DNA of 64,000 bases from Sabethes cyaneus. Taxonomy: Eukaryota; Arthropoda; Insecta; Diptera; Culicidae. The DNA lies in contig NC_071355.1 of the NCBI RefSeq assembly GCF_943734655.1, positions 210,203,103-210,267,102 of the forward strand, given 5' to 3'. Within the stretch, counting starts at the first letter, position 1, and the number at the start of each line of letters is the position of its first letter. Position numbers and translations under genes: made by a program. Under the pieces are notes generated by a model. The model did no database searches. It was not told the origin of the DNA and saw nothing but the letters and a program-made list of their open reading frames with translations. Of this stretch, positions 23,401 through 35,355 are shown piece by piece.

Positions 23401-25525
23401 TACTGGAAGAACAAGTTGTAGCTTATGCTATAATAACGTTTTAAATTGGTATGAAATAACCTGATACATACTTCTTTCAATTCTTGTTTCATTAGACTTA
23501 AGTTTTTTGCGCTTTTCAGGTAATAGAGAAGTTCTGATATATGTAATATTATACTATTCGATAACAAGCTGTGTTGCTTGGGAGACGTACTTTGTTTTGT
23601 CTAAAATTGCTTTTGATTAAGCAAGTGCTCTACTAAAGGCAGAAAAATGTTGATGAATTCGCAAGCTGATTGCACTAAATTCTGTTATGCGAGGCAAATT
23701 CCGAAAATAAACGTGCCACATTCCTGTCATTGTCATTCGATGGGGTGTGCGTGTGTGATGTACGAAATACCGATACGTTTGGTGACATTTTGGTTGACAA
23801 TCAGGTTGATAAATTTGGTACTGAGGATTGTCTTCGATTAAGGGTTTTGTCAGTAAACGTCTTTTACTGTCGTGTCTCACTTCGATCTACTTGATGGACG
23901 CTCTAGTCTCAAAACACATGCAACTACATCTGTTCAATTGTTTCAGATTCTATTTCAGTACTTTGTTCGGATCAAACCATTCGAAGAATGCGATCCGATA
24001 CTTTGCTCGTACTACATATTTGAAAGAACATGAACATGTGTGATGATGCTACATCAAGTTTAAATGAAATAGTTCAAATTACTTGACAACAATATCCATT
24101 GGGAGGTTTGGCAGATTTAATATGCACCAAACAATCGGTGCAAAATCGGTGCTTTCGCCAACACGCCATCCAGTCTGATACAGCCATCAAGCAAGACCGA
24201 CGACCCCGCACGGACGGATCGCCGACGTTTCCTCGAGGGAACCGAAATTTCAATTACGCCTCGCAAGTCTCCATTGAAAATGAAGCCTGGCGAATTGAAA
24301 TTTATGGATTGGCTGGGCACTCATTTTTCAGTGCTGCAGCAACGCCGCTGCCGTCGCCACCGTCGTCGCGTCACCGACGCGTCGGTTCCGGTGAAAATTA
24401 GCCACAGCGGATGAAGCTCGGTTCGGTCGCGTGGCGGAAATGATTTGCGTCATTTAACTCCGGCCTAAGGTCGACGCTGGTGGTGGCCTGACCTGCCTGG
24501 CTAGGGCCGAGGGATGCGGCAGAAAGCGGCTATCATCATCGTCGTGTGAGAGATAATCGCATTTCAAGCACATTAGAATCAACTGCAAAGCTAACTTTTG
24601 ATTCGAACGTCGGGCGTAGTTGAGCTAAACATTCAATCAGAGTGCCGTGGTGTGGCAGTGGCACAGTGACTGACAAGATAGGAGGTAATTTCAGTAGCTA
24701 AGCAGAAGGCAGCAGCGTCATGAAATATGTATCGTCCTACCGACAGCTAGCCGAGATGGCCAACCGCCGCCACGCCGCAACTGGAGAAGGCGGCAGAAGC
24801 TGTTTGGCCCACTGTTGATCAATTTGCAGATTGATTTCCACAAGGTTCATCATAGTTTGGCCATAAATCACCCAACTGGCGAGTTGGGAGGCTTTCGGGT
24901 CGCCCGTTCACTGATTTATTTCCATTACATTGAGTGCATTTGCTAATCAAGGCGGAAATAGAGGATTACCGATGGGGCAAGTCAGAGCTCGTTTCTCATC
25001 ACATTACTTCTTGGGTTTGTCATTAGCGGGTGCGTTGATGGATTAGATGGAGAAACGAATCAAGGATCGTCCGGAAGCTCGCAAACGGAACTGAAAGCTT
25101 GCTCTGAATTTTAGTTGTTGATGACGCCAAATTAGAAAGGTTTCATTAGAAACCATAAGGGTTAAGATTTCTGCTGAGAATGCATTATATGCGTATGGTA
25201 TGCGTGTATGTCTAAAATGACAGACATTTCTTCTTATTATGATACCATAAATAAGTTTGAGCAAAAAAAAATTCTGTTCGAAGTAGAGAAGAAAATATCT
25301 ACAACACATGACAAGATGGTACTGAAAATGAGACTGCATGAGAGACAGAATATGATAGTCAGCGAGTGAAAAATTAAATGGGTGATATTAAGAAAGAATG
25401 ATAGAAAAAATAAAAGTGTTTGTATCTAAATCCATGATAAATTCCGGGATTTCAACTTGCAGACTCACATTAATTTATAGACTTCAAGGCGACGTGCGAT
25501 TCAGTTAAGCGAAATGAGGTGTGGC
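20460..25525. other. Low-repeat noncoding stretch, possible regulatory DNA
   Basis: Apart from a MITE at 23,179-23,582 I recognise no transposon here and no gene. Composition is more GC-rich than the TE regions. The 12-mer GCCATAAATCAC occurs at 22,119 and 24,860. Open frames up to 147 codons on either strand (for example 20,616-21,059) match no family known to me. This block lies 3' of the T-box gene. Confidence 0.5.
23179..23582. mobile_element. MITE with CCCAAGTAACACA ends
   Basis: Begins CCCAAGTAACACACAAAACA and ends AAGCTGTGTTGCTTGGG; about 404 bases of AT-rich DNA. Ends resemble the smaller CCCAAGCAAC MITE at 11,618, suggesting one transposase source. Confidence 0.65.
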
Positions 25526-25529
25526 ACAC

Positions 25530-25740
25530 GGATAAAAATTCAATCTCCAAATAAGCAAACTGACTCATGATTTCCGGATTCCTTCATGACTTTATTCAAA
25601 ATATCGAAATCGGAATTCTTTCCGATTATGGTTGAACATGGTTTTCCAACAAAACTGATCCGGGAGACACGTTTAAAATCACATTGATTAGGCAAAATGA
25701 TCGGGACAGGCAAAATTTGAACGAAATTCAAACGGACATA
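25530..25740. mobile_element. MITE family 2 (TACACGGATAGAAAT ends), decayed copy
   Basis: Starts CACACGGATAAAAATTC and shares ATCTCCAAAT, CTGACTCATGATTTC and a terminal-like GGAATTCTTTCCG block with the copies at 47,388 and 62,637. The right end is not clear. Confidence 0.55.
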
Positions 25741-26231
25741 ATTTCTTCAAAATAAGTCATTTTTAGATGAAACCAATTGCATCCAACGGGTAAATGTTTC
25801 TAGCTTTTCTAAAAAATTTCAAGATTCGCAATAGCCAATAGACATCGGAGACATTCCAGGTTGTCCAGGGGTATGTCAAAAACTGATTTTTTCATCGCCT
25901 GTATCTTTTTTCATCGTGGAAATTTAATAATATTCATATTTTATCTCATGACTAGACTTCATTTTCAGTCTTTTGATGAAAAGAGAACGTAAATACGTCG
26001 AGAAACAACCAAGTTACGGCCATTTCCGTGAAATTAGTACTTACTAGTAACATCTGGTGCTCTGACCATTTTAGGGCATAACGCACACCGTATCAAAACT
26101 TTAAGATATTATGAGCCACCTACACTCGAAGCATTTCCACGTCCGCTGCTCACCATAAGCACCCCAGCGGAGGAGGCCATTTTGGGGAATATCCGAAACC
26201 AGTTCAATATGGGTGTCAAATTTCAGAAAGA

Positions 26232-26325
26232 CAGACTTCGCAGCCAGCTGTTAGAGTGCAGGACAATTGCAGGGCCAGTTGCTACGATCCTATTGACTCT
26301 AACAGTCTCTCCCAGTCGAGACATA
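26232..26325 (-). mobile_element. tRNA-derived SINE, type B, copy 4 (joined to satellite)
   Basis: On the minus strand: TATGTCTCGACTGGGAGAGA (eroded box B), GTTAGAGTCAATAGG, CTGCACTCTAACAGCTGGCT, GCGAAGTCTGTC. Upstream of the eroded box B the CAATA satellite replaces the SINE head. Confidence 0.7.
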
Positions 26326-26550
26326 CAATACAATACAATACAATACAATACAATACAATACAATACAATACAATACAATACAATACAATACAATACAATA
26401 CAATACAATACAATACAATACAATACAATACAATACAATACAATACAATACAATACAATACAATACAATACAATACAATACAATACAATACAATACAATA
26501 CAATACAATACAATACAATACAATACAATACAATACAATACAATACAATA
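26326..26550. repeat. Pentanucleotide satellite (CAATA) x45
   Basis: 225 bases of perfect CAATA repeats. It reads as open frame in several frames on both strands only because 5-base units without stops cycle through frames; no gene. No CRISPR character: there are no spacers. Confidence 0.98.
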
Positions 26551-27413
26551 CAATGCCTTAAAATAGACATTTTCAACAAGTGAGGGTATATTATAGGGTT
26601 CACAATGCGAAATATGTCCCCATTAGTGGACCCTCTTCATGCAAAATACACTAGAATTCCATAAAGGGAAAACGGGCATTCCAATCTGTTTTAAAGAATG
26701 TGTAAAATATAGAGATTTGCAACATAAATTGATATTTTTATGCATAATCGAAAGTTACACGCATTGTAAGTGCCAAGGGTTGCGTGTTTAGCGTTACCAG
26801 TTCAACACAATTCGTGGAAGAAAACCACTCAAGTACTAACTGGTCCACTAATGGTTCATTTACCCTACTATCAGATATCTGAGGACTGTACACGAAAAAA
26901 GTGAGAAAAAAAAGGATTCCTTTTGTTCATTTAAACCATAAAGAGACAGAGACCTCTGCTTCTCACAACGACCAAGTGCTTTTGTATTCTGTTGAACCCT
27001 TTGTTCTGCCTCCGAATGATGCATGAATCTGTTTTCTCTTACAACCACTCATCGTACGTAGAAAGAGCACACCTGCAAGCAGAGCTAGTTAATCTGTTCT
27101 TTACACACTGAAGACTAAAGACTCTTTGCTCCATAATCCAATGAAAGCAACGGACAGGGAATTATATGGACTGAAACAATTTGCTTCTTAACCTTGAGAG
27201 AGCAGCAGTACTCCGACGGATAACGAAAGATGAAACAGGACTGATGCTCATTTGACGGCAGAGCAAAGCAGCAAAGCACTGCAAAAAATCGACAAGTGAA
27301 GAAGGTAACTACTGGCTGAGAGAGACCACAAAGCTGACGCTCACTCTGGGGCAGAGCAAAGCGCTGAAAAAGCAAAAAAAAAACTCGTCGCTTGTCGGAG
27401 AAGGTAACATCCG

Positions 27414-27416
<3 letters not shown>

Positions 27417-27476
<60 letters not shown>

Positions 27477-27478
27477 GC
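27417..27478. repeat. GA dinucleotide microsatellite
   Basis: About 62 bases of GA with one C interruption at 27,464. Confidence 0.97.
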
Positions 27479-27548
27479 AAATCAATTTCGGCTTTGCCAG
27501 TAAAACGGCGAGAATTGAGATCATTTTTGGAGCATGACATAACCCTAC

Positions 27549-28800
27549 CCAAGTAACAATTCCAAGTTTTATTACGTTCGCATAGTGATTTTCATCACCA
27601 ATTTAATAAAACCCTTAAAAAACTATGAGCTTCACCAGAACTTTCTGATGACCACTATAAAACTACTTTCTGACCAAGTGGCCCCTCCTCAGAATGTTTT
27701 CATAACCGCTATAAAGTTATAAACTCAAGCAGTCGTATCACGCTCTGCTGAAAGCTGCAATAAAGCCGGTTAAGCTTTCGCTGCTTGACAGCCATCGCCA
27801 TAATTTAAAAAAGCTTTTCGCTTTTCTGGCAAAAGCTAAATAAGTTCGCTAGGTTTGTCAACTTGAAAATATATACGTGAGCAGAAAAGTTTAAATTTTA
27901 CTGACAGATCGTTCTGAAGATTTGGTTTATAGCGATCAGAATAAAATATCCTATAGAATATTTATTAAATTTTAAGCAATTTCGTTGGTTTGCAGCATGT
28001 GCGCATTTAATTTTATCGTGCATATTGATATGATTGGTCGATAAAATCAGCGCGCCACTGAAATTTTGCAATTTTCGAAAACTGTTTGTTTTAACAAATT
28101 GAAAATATTCAGTTAGTCAATCTCAATTTCTAGCAAAATCATTTTAGTTGCTTCCTCTGACAGAAAAATCGATTGATAATTACTTTCTTCCTGCAAAACA
28201 TTGTGTGTTACAGTGTTACTGTTAATAGCTCTATAAAACTAACAGATTTATTGCGGTTTGACAAGTAGCCGCGATGAGATCAATTTTGATTGGTGCGCCA
28301 TTTTGTAGTGCTATGCCACACTTATGGTAAGTTTATCAGAGACGTGGCGCAGCCAACAAGTTTTAATGTGGTAATATAAGCAACCACAATAAATTTGCTT
28401 TATTAACAGTTGTATTATGGTTTTCTAGCTAGCTATAAGTGTGTTTGGACTCGTATCCTCTTGGTATTGCGCAATACCACAATAAACCCAGAGGTAATGA
28501 TTAACCCCTCTAAGGTCTATATCATTTTTAGCACCGCAAAATTCACTAATATGGTCGTAACTTTTTTATCTTTCAATATTTTTTCACCAAATTTGGGAAT
28601 TTATCCGAAAATATTTTCTATTTTCATAATATCTATAGATAATGGCCATATGTCATATGGTCTCGGAGTTATTCCGGAGTTCCTTGGGAGACCGTGACAT
28701 GTCTTTTTTAAGTAAAGTTGCCAAATATTTAAAATTTGTTTGAAATCTGTTGATTTTTGTAAACATCATCGACTGTGGACATATCAATTACTTGACCGCA
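27549..28800. other. Unassigned stretch with MITE-like start
   Basis: CCCAAGTAACAATTCCAAGTTTTATTA at its left resembles the MITE at 11,618 but no matching right end was seen. The remainder to 28,800 is AT-rich with no gene recognised. Confidence 0.35.
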
Positions 28801-29149
28801 GTTGTGAGCCATGGTGTGCGCCATCTGGATCCGGGGGAACACTGTAAATCCGGAACCGGTTCCCATAAAGGGACATTTCAGCATCAGTAAAGTATGTCGT
28901 GTCGCATATCAAAAAACATCAGCATTCGAAAAAAAAGCGATTGGTAATCATCTCATGTCTCTCAGAGGCCGTATGACCAGTTCCAGGGCCGGGAAAAGTT
29001 TCTTATCTGATTCAAGCACGGAATGGATTTCGAAAGAACTTGTCCGAGACCTGGAATCGGCCTCTGAGATACATAAGATGATCGCCAATCGCTATTTTGT
29101 CGAGTGCTAATGTTTTTGATATGCGTTTGACGTATCAATCACGTTAACT

Positions 29150-29400
29150 CTGAGGCGCCATCACTGAAAGAAATTGAAGCAGTCATCAAAAGTATGAAAT
29201 CCAACATAGTGCCAGGGATAGAGTGGATTTCAATCGAAATGCTCAAAGCTGACCCATATTTGTCAGTCCAGCTTTTCAGCAAAATATGGGAAAGCGCAAC
29301 TTTTGCGGTGAACTGAATGCAGGGGATATTGGTCAAAGTCTCTAAAAAAGAGACCCGACTGAATGCGATCACTGGCGTGGGGTCACGTTCTCTGTATTAA
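29150..29400 (+). pseudogene. Non-LTR reverse transcriptase N-terminal fragment
   Basis: Frame APSLKEIEAVIKSMKSN, VPGIEWISIEMLKADPYL, KIWESATF, stop, MQGILVKVSKKETR is the finger region of a non-LTR RT (usual pattern: AP-EIE-AIK-MK-NKAPG). It ends where the opposing RTE-like relic begins. Clade uncertain, but different from the RTE-like copies in this window. Confidence 0.65.
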
Positions 29401-29539
29401 GTAGAGCTGCGGAAAAAAGAACCCACCGTCTAAAAACGTGAGACTGGGGAGCACGTGCTCGTCGGCGCAAAAGAGAAATTAGCCAACAACCTACACACGG
29501 AGTTTCTACAACACAGTGAGTTGAAGGAATTTTGTCATT

Positions 29540-31080
29540 CCGTATCAAGAATTCCTTTACATTTTACTTGGTTCTGGGCTACTCGTCGCCAATTTGTTGC
29601 GTGTCTCGACACGCGCAAGTCGACTTCAACCTGGTCGAGCCATCTAGCTCGTTGGGCCCTTCTATTTCTGATGCCGGTGGGGTTCTTGAGAAGATCGGAT
29701 TTCACGACGTGGTCGGCCCACCGTAATCTCCCAACGAACGATGGGAATCTCTCCAAGTAGTGTCTGTAACTCGTGGTTCATATATGCCTACGCCACTCTA
29801 ATCTATCCATTTATACTCCACCAAAAATAGTCCGCAACACCTTCCGCTCAAATAAGCCAAATGCACGAATGTCTTCCGTAAGCAAATTTGCTGTCCCAAG
29901 CCCGTAGAGGACTCCCGTCTGATTAGCGTTTTTTACAGCTTTGTGCGGCGGTGAACGCTCCTTGATCGAAGCGTCTTGCAGAGGGAATAGGCTTGATTTC
30001 CAGCTTGATTGCGTCGTTGAATCTTTACTCGTATTATTGTCAACGGTGACTAGAGATCCCAAATATACGAATTCATCAACCACTTCCAGTTCATCGCCGT
30101 CAACAGTCACTATCCTTGGGAGGCAACCGTTGCTTTCTCTGGAGCCTCTACCTATCACATATTTGGTTTTCAATGCACTGATTTGTAATTCTAGCCTCCG
30201 ATTTTAGTCTATCGTAGATTGCCTCCGCCGTCCCAAGATTCCTAGGAATGATAAAAAGGACGTGTGCGAAGGTTAGCAGTTGGCAACTCTTGCTGAAGAC
30301 CGTTCCTCTTGTGTCGATGCCCGCTCGCCGGATCACATTTTCAATAGCGATATTGAATCACATACAGGACAATCCAACCCCTTGCCGCAACACTCTTCGC
30401 AATTCGACAGAACTCGAGAGTGCCTTCAAAATGCGCAGGTAGCACATAACTCACTCCAGGGTAGCTTTGATCAGCCGCGTCAGTTTGTTATAGCTTTTCG
30501 CGCAACTGTATAGTATGCTGCTCTGAAATCCACGGAAATGTCATGCGTGGGCGTGTTATACTACCAACATTTCTGAAGGATTTGTCGAAGAGGGCCCCCA
30601 TAAAACCCGCCTAATACTGTCCTGCGAATTCTCTTGCTATTGGAGATCGACAACGCAACAAAATCTGGGAGAGCACCTTGGGCAGCGTTGACCAGCGCAA
30701 TGCCACGGTAATTATAACAATCTAGCTGATCGCCCTTTTTGTAGATGGGACGGACTACACCGTCCATCCACTGCTCCGGTTGTTTCTCCTTCCCGCAAAT
30801 CCTTCAAATTATCCAGTGAAGTGCCATTGCTAACGATTCTTTGCAATTTATGTAAAGTTCTTCCGAGAGACGACCCTTTTCGGCGGCTCTATTATTCTTA
30901 AGCTGACCAACTTCTTGACCTCTGGCCGATGGGGACCCGGCACGCTGTTGTCATTTGTAAGCAATCTTTCTCTTAAACTGCCGTTGAGATGGTCATCGAT
31001 TTCGTCCCTACACATGTCAGGTTTAGGTGTGTATCCCTTACGAGTATGGTTCTCTTAAAACTTGCACGTGTCACTGAACC
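29540..31080 (-). pseudogene. RTE-like non-LTR relic
   Basis: Minus-strand traces in order from 31,020: PDMCRDEIDDHLN, VPGPHRPEVKKL, DGVVRPIYKKGDQLDCYNYR, IALVNAAQGA, IARELAGQYQAGFMGAL, GIDTRGTVFSKSCQLLTFAH (FADD lost), TVDGDELEVVDEFVYLGSLV and IRAFGLFERKVLRTIFGGV, ending with RLRWADHVVKSDLLKN. Multiple frameshifts and a shortened palm. Same subfamily as 55.86-58.78 kb. Confidence 0.8.
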
Positions 31081-31194
31081 TGCTAACTGATGAAACGGCG
31101 TTAGTGGTCAGGTGGTAGGAGCACTTCCAGACACTGTCGATTGAAGAGTTGAACTAAAAGATAAGCGGAAACATGATAAGTATTGTGAGCAATA

Positions 31195-31345
31195 GTCATG
31201 CTGTGGAGCCACCAACACAGGAAGAAGTTAAGAAGACAATCAGCGAGCCGAAAAACGGGAGCCGTGGGGCTGTACGAAGCAATCCACCGTATCATTGTCA
31301 GAATCTCGGAGGAAGAACAAATGCCGTAGGCAGGCTTGTTATTTC
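31195..31345 (+). pseudogene. RTE-like RT relic, upstream piece
   Basis: SHAVEPPTQEEVKKTISEPK and a shifted PPYHCQNLG..NAVGRL match the start of the RTE-like RT region. It stops abruptly at about 31,345; the next RT residues appear at 32,215 on the same strand. Confidence 0.6.
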
Positions 31346-32214
31346 CTCACTCATTGTGCAAAAAGTGCAACTTTTTTTGTTCAACACAATGAGCAGAACT
31401 GCTTTCAGAAATGAGAAATAAATCCACACAATGAGAAACAGACTAAACACAATGAGAAAAACTGACGCGCAGAAAAACTTCTTAATGCGCTCTTTAAATG
31501 AGCAACTTTCGGTTTTGCTCCCGGTCCTCTCGATAGCTACAGCAGTAAACGTGGAAACAAAACAACCGGTGCGCGTACAGCAACTATAGACTCAGAGGCG
31601 TCAAGACAATCAAAAGTCGTTAAATTTTGAATCTTAGCGGAGAATTGCCTTTGTTTATAATGGGACTTTCCTGTTGGTGCGCGTCAAGAAGCAAATGTAT
31701 GGGAATTCAAATGTTGCCATATCTAAATAACATTTTTCGCACTGTTGCCGTTGTGACATGCCTAACCATATGATGCAGTTCAGTTCACGGGCAGCCAAAC
31801 TCAACTGAATATACTAAATGTAAGAATCATGATTCAACTGCATTAATGGATTAATATTTTTCTGATGGCAATGACCGCTACTGACAATCGTCGTTTTTTC
31901 TCAACGCACTACCCATGTTAAAACTACCCGTAGTTGTCATACGTCAGCGCATCGCATTCGCATCAACGTATTCAAAGTGTATTAACATTCTCCTCAATGA
32001 GTAGCACAGTGTGCGGTTGCTCATACAACTGCGTTCAACAAGAAAGAGCACAGTTAAAATGAAACGGAGCAGAATAAATCGCGTTGAAGACTGAGCACAG
32101 TTTGAATTTTTCTCTTCTCTTTTTTTCTTCTGAGGAGGTGCCATCCCTGGCCGTAGGAGTGACTGGATGACCTCATTTGCCCTATTTTTAAACGAGGACA
32201 TCAACTCGATTGTA
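31346..32214. other. Unidentified 0.87 kb insertion between two halves of one RT relic
   Basis: The RT sequence stops before it and continues after it. No terminal inverted repeats or LTRs were evident; it contains AATGAGAAA direct repeats near its left side (31,400-31,460). Confidence 0.45.
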
Positions 32215-33330
32215 AAAACTAACGAGGCAGTATATTCTGCCTATAAGGTACTCTTCCGTATTTTGTTTTGTAGACTAAGACCGTTAGCGGAGTCCTCCGT
32301 TGGCGAGTACCAAGCTGGTTTTCGTGAAGGTCGCCCCGCGACGGATCAGATGTTTCCTGTGCCAGTTACTAGACAAGTTCCGGGAGTACAATTGGCAGAT
32401 TCATCATTTGCGGACTTTTAGGCGGCGTTGGATTCAGTCAAACAACATTAGTTTTGGCGGATAATCCTAGAAGATTGATTTCCGACGTAACTAGCTAAGC
32501 TGATTCGTGCGACGCTGAATGGATCAACATCAAGCGTAGGAATACCGAGTGATACTTTAGCCGCTTCCGTGAACATAAATGGACTGCAGACAAGGGGATG
32601 CGCTCTTTCGTCTGCTTTTTAACATTACCTTGGAAGGTACAATGCAAAGCACAAACGACGAATAGGACTATGATTACGAAATCTCACATGCCTCTTGGTT
32701 TTGCGGATGACGGAATTAAGCCGAATCAAGCATAGAGCAGTGAAAGAGGCCTTAAGGCTTTTTAAATGGGAGGCAGCGAGATTAAGAATTAGCATCAAAA
32801 CGCCAAAGCGCAGTACATGGTTGCTGTCAGGGAACGAGGAAGACCAAATAGCGTTGGTGCCGAGGTGGAGCTGAATGGAGAACGATATGAATTGTTGAAG
32901 GAATTCATATATCTTGTTATGCTCATGCTAGTAACAACGATGTATGCCGCGAAGTAGACGACTTGTAGCCCAAAATCGGTCAGCCTCCCCAGCCAGCTGA
33001 AGTCCCGTAGCACGCGAATTCGGAAACTGAAACAGTCTTAAATCGTGGACGTTAAAGGAAGCGTCGGTGGTAAAATGAAAAATGGAGTTTGACGTAGACA
33101 CCTGAATCATAAACTGTATCAAGTATACAAATATGCTGATACGGTGGATATATAGTACAATGTGGTAGACTGCGGAGAGCTGGACACGTGGCCAGAATGC
33201 CCGATTAAAAAGTAGTCAAGTCGAGGACGATGCTAGTGTTCGAGAGAATTGGACAACGGCTGCCCAGGATCAACAGTACTGGAGGACCATAATCGGCGCA
33301 GGGTCGATAACGGACTATCGCCACTAAAGT
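32215..33330 (+). pseudogene. RTE-like RT relic, downstream piece
   Basis: AYKVLFRILFCRLRPLAES, VGEYQAGFREGRPATDQMF, DF-AALDSVKQH, LAKLIRATLNGS, then NINGLQTRGCAL, VLRMTELSRIKHR (FADD lost), RLRISIKTPKRSTWLLS and finally RMPD. It ends in AAAGTAAGTAAC, a decayed tail. Many stops. Palm and thumb spacing is RTE-like. Confidence 0.75.
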
Positions 33331-33472
33331 AGAGTAAAGTAAGTAACTACTTTTTTCCAAGCCTTCCTTAAACGAATAGTTGCTTGAGTCAAGTTTTAGG
33401 ACTACTTTCGGAGTATTTTCGGATTTGCCTAGACCAGTGAATTAATCTCTCACCTATCGAACTCACTTGTAA

Positions 33473-33478
33473 TTTATT
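33473..33478 (-). promoter_or_regulatory. Candidate polyadenylation signal for the T-box gene
   Basis: AATAAA on the minus strand, about 330 bases past the stop codon. The DNA between is AT-rich and free of recognised repeats. Other AT-rich hexamers exist nearby, so this is only the best positioned canonical one. Confidence 0.3.
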
Positions 33479-33805
33479 GCATATCTATTTACATTTGATA
33501 AATTTGTTAAGTTCGTTTTGACCTGCAAAGTGACAGTATTGCTCACGTCTAAGTATTGTTCATACATTACACTCGCATGTTTTTTAGCTACACTGTGAAA
33601 AACTAAATTCGATATAAGTTACACTGCAGCGCTTCAATCAACAATAATTTGTTTAACAAAATTTTTCGAGCAAGCAAATAAATAACGGTTTACCGATACT
33701 GGAATATATTTACAACTGTACATAAAAAAACAAAGCTTCTTTTGCTAAAATTTCGTTCAACTTCCTGCTAATTAATCGTTTTAATTTTCACCTTTTTCCA
33801 CATTT

Positions 33806-34295
33806 TTAGTTGGAAGGACTCCGTGCCGATGGTGAGGGGTGCGTATGATTCTGGGGCATCGAATGCTGAGGAGGCAGCTGGTAGGGGCTGAAGCGGGCAA
33901 AATGTTTCGTTCGCATATCCGACGGCGAGGGTGAGCCGGAACTGGACGGCGTTGAAACCGGTGGCGGTGGCGGCGTGGATGCCTGTGAAACGGCGACCGC
34001 TGCTGCGGCAGCATTCTGAAGGAATGACGGTGGGATCTGCGGAGGCCACTGGCTTTGCCAGAGTCCTCCCAGATTCATCTGCGGGGGCCGCTGGTAGATC
34101 TGTGGCAGGAGCAGGTCGCTGTACGGCGATCGACCCCACATCTGCAGATGCTGACGAGCTTTCTCGATGAGAGCCGCTTGGGCACCGTCCATATCCTGAG
34201 ACGGCCCGACGGCAAACTGCGCCAGCAGAGGATCATGGAAGAGGCGCAACGGAGCACGGAGGTGTTGCTCGAGCAGAAGAGCGTCCATGGGGTCC
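33806..34295 (-). CDS. mid: T-box transcription factor (H15/midline type), last coding exon with stop
   Basis: The acceptor ttttcgcag|G joins the upstream AG to give Arg, then DPMDALLLEQHLRAPLRLF follows directly. This extension right after the T-box is characteristic of insect midline/H15. Further landmarks are LIEKARQHLQMWGRSPYSD, LLLPQIYQRPP, an alanine run, a proline run (STPPPPPVSTP) and a short FARFSPYQLPPQ block near the C-terminus. There are 162 codons, then TAA at 33,806-33,808. The tail is low-complexity and presumably disordered, as is usual outside the T-box. The preceding intron is 815 bases (34,296-35,110). Together the three visible exons give about 340 residues, so the N-terminal region plus the first part of the T-box are missing to the right. 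Confidence 0.93.
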
Positions 34296-35110
34296 CTGCG
34301 AAAAAAAAACAAGAAAAATATATTGTTGAAGAATAACAGTTTTAACTGCTGGGTTTATCATGTGTTAAGCTAACGATCGAACTAATGAACAAACTCAAAT
34401 GCCATACTCACATGCTTGGGAAACTGAAACAAAAAAAAACAGAAAACAAAATTTAAAATAAATTTAATTAAAAACGTGTTGCAGCACAACCCGCCGAGAT
34501 AGACAAACAAATCGATAAATGAATCCGAGAAAGCCAATCACACCAAAAGCGACTTTTGGACAGGTTTTCAACAACAAAAGAAGCCTTTCTGCGCTTTCGG
34601 CACCCGCGCGCCGAAAACCCGCGACTAAGAGACCATTAATCACCGAGTCAGCACCCGTTAATTAGAAGCCGGCAATCAAAAACGGGGCGTGGATTCTGCG
34701 AGACGCCTTTCGGCGCATCTCGGCCGGATCGATCGGACCAAATTAACTCTTCGATGATAGGCAGCGTGTAGCGTGTATACGGCTATAACCTGTTGCTCCA
34801 CGAGATGTAGCCAGCTCGAGGCGTTGATGATGATGATGAGAGAGAGCACCGAAACCGACCGAATCGCGCTTGAGTCGGGCGGCGGCGGCTTTTTGGGCTT
34901 TGTTCTTCGAAAATCCGAGAAAACGCGCGTAATAAATTGCTAGTTTAATGTAATTAAGTTAACATCTCAACATGTCATAAATCATCGCTCGAGCCACGGC
35001 TGCACGGAATCGAATGAGTGTGTGTGTATGTGTGTTCGTGTATGTGTGTTCATGCAGGCACAGGTTGATATCGGCGGCGGGTTGGCGAAGAAAAATCTCT
35101 GCGTGCCTAC
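34296..35110 (-). other. Short intron of the T-box gene
   Basis: Bounded by GTAGGC donor and TTCGCAG acceptor on the minus strand. It includes a short GT-rich stretch near 35,015-35,055 and AT-rich homeodomain-like TAATTA cores near 34,660 and 34,950. No transposon is recognisable, in contrast to the upstream intron. Confidence 0.85.
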
Positions 35111-35355
35111 CTGTCAAAGTCCGTCAGTCGGGACGAGTCCCGGAAACCCTTGGCGAATGGGTTGGAATCAATCTTGAGCTTGGTGATGAGCTGATTCTGG
35201 TAGGCGGTCACCGCCGTGAAGACCGTTTCCGGATAGACGAACGTTTTGTGGTCGACTTCGAGCAGTTCCCGTGGGCTGGCCGGGACCTGCTGGCCTGGCC
35301 CGAGGCGAACCAGGTGGATCCGGGGCTGGTAGCGGTGCATCGAGTTGAGGACGAT
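35111..35355 (-). CDS. mid: T-box transcription factor (H15/midline type), internal exon: C-terminal half of T-box
   Basis: The 245-base exon encodes 81 codons plus two bases. It starts IVLNSMHRYQPRIHLVRL and contains HKTFVYPETVFTAVTAYQNQ and LITKLKIDSNPFAKGFRD, ending SSRLTDFD(R). These are the invariant C-terminal T-box blocks, including the TAYQN and NPFAKGFR segments that contact DNA in known T-box structures. The acceptor on the minus strand is cttctgcag|ATCGTC; the donor is GACAG|GTAGGC, leaving AG to be completed as AGG (Arg) by the next exon. The segment between LVRL and HKTF is the family-variable linker and resembles the insect midline/H15 form more than vertebrate Tbx20. An open frame on the opposite strand of this exon is a shadow of the conserved coding sequence. 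Confidence 0.95.

Noticed and set aside
26182..26603. Overlapping open frames with perfect repeat peptides, or a possible CRISPR-like array
   Set aside because: Caused by the stop-free CAATA satellite; there are no spacers and no protein family.
33931..34336. Plus-strand open frames over the last T-box exon
   Set aside because: Antisense to a conserved coding exon.
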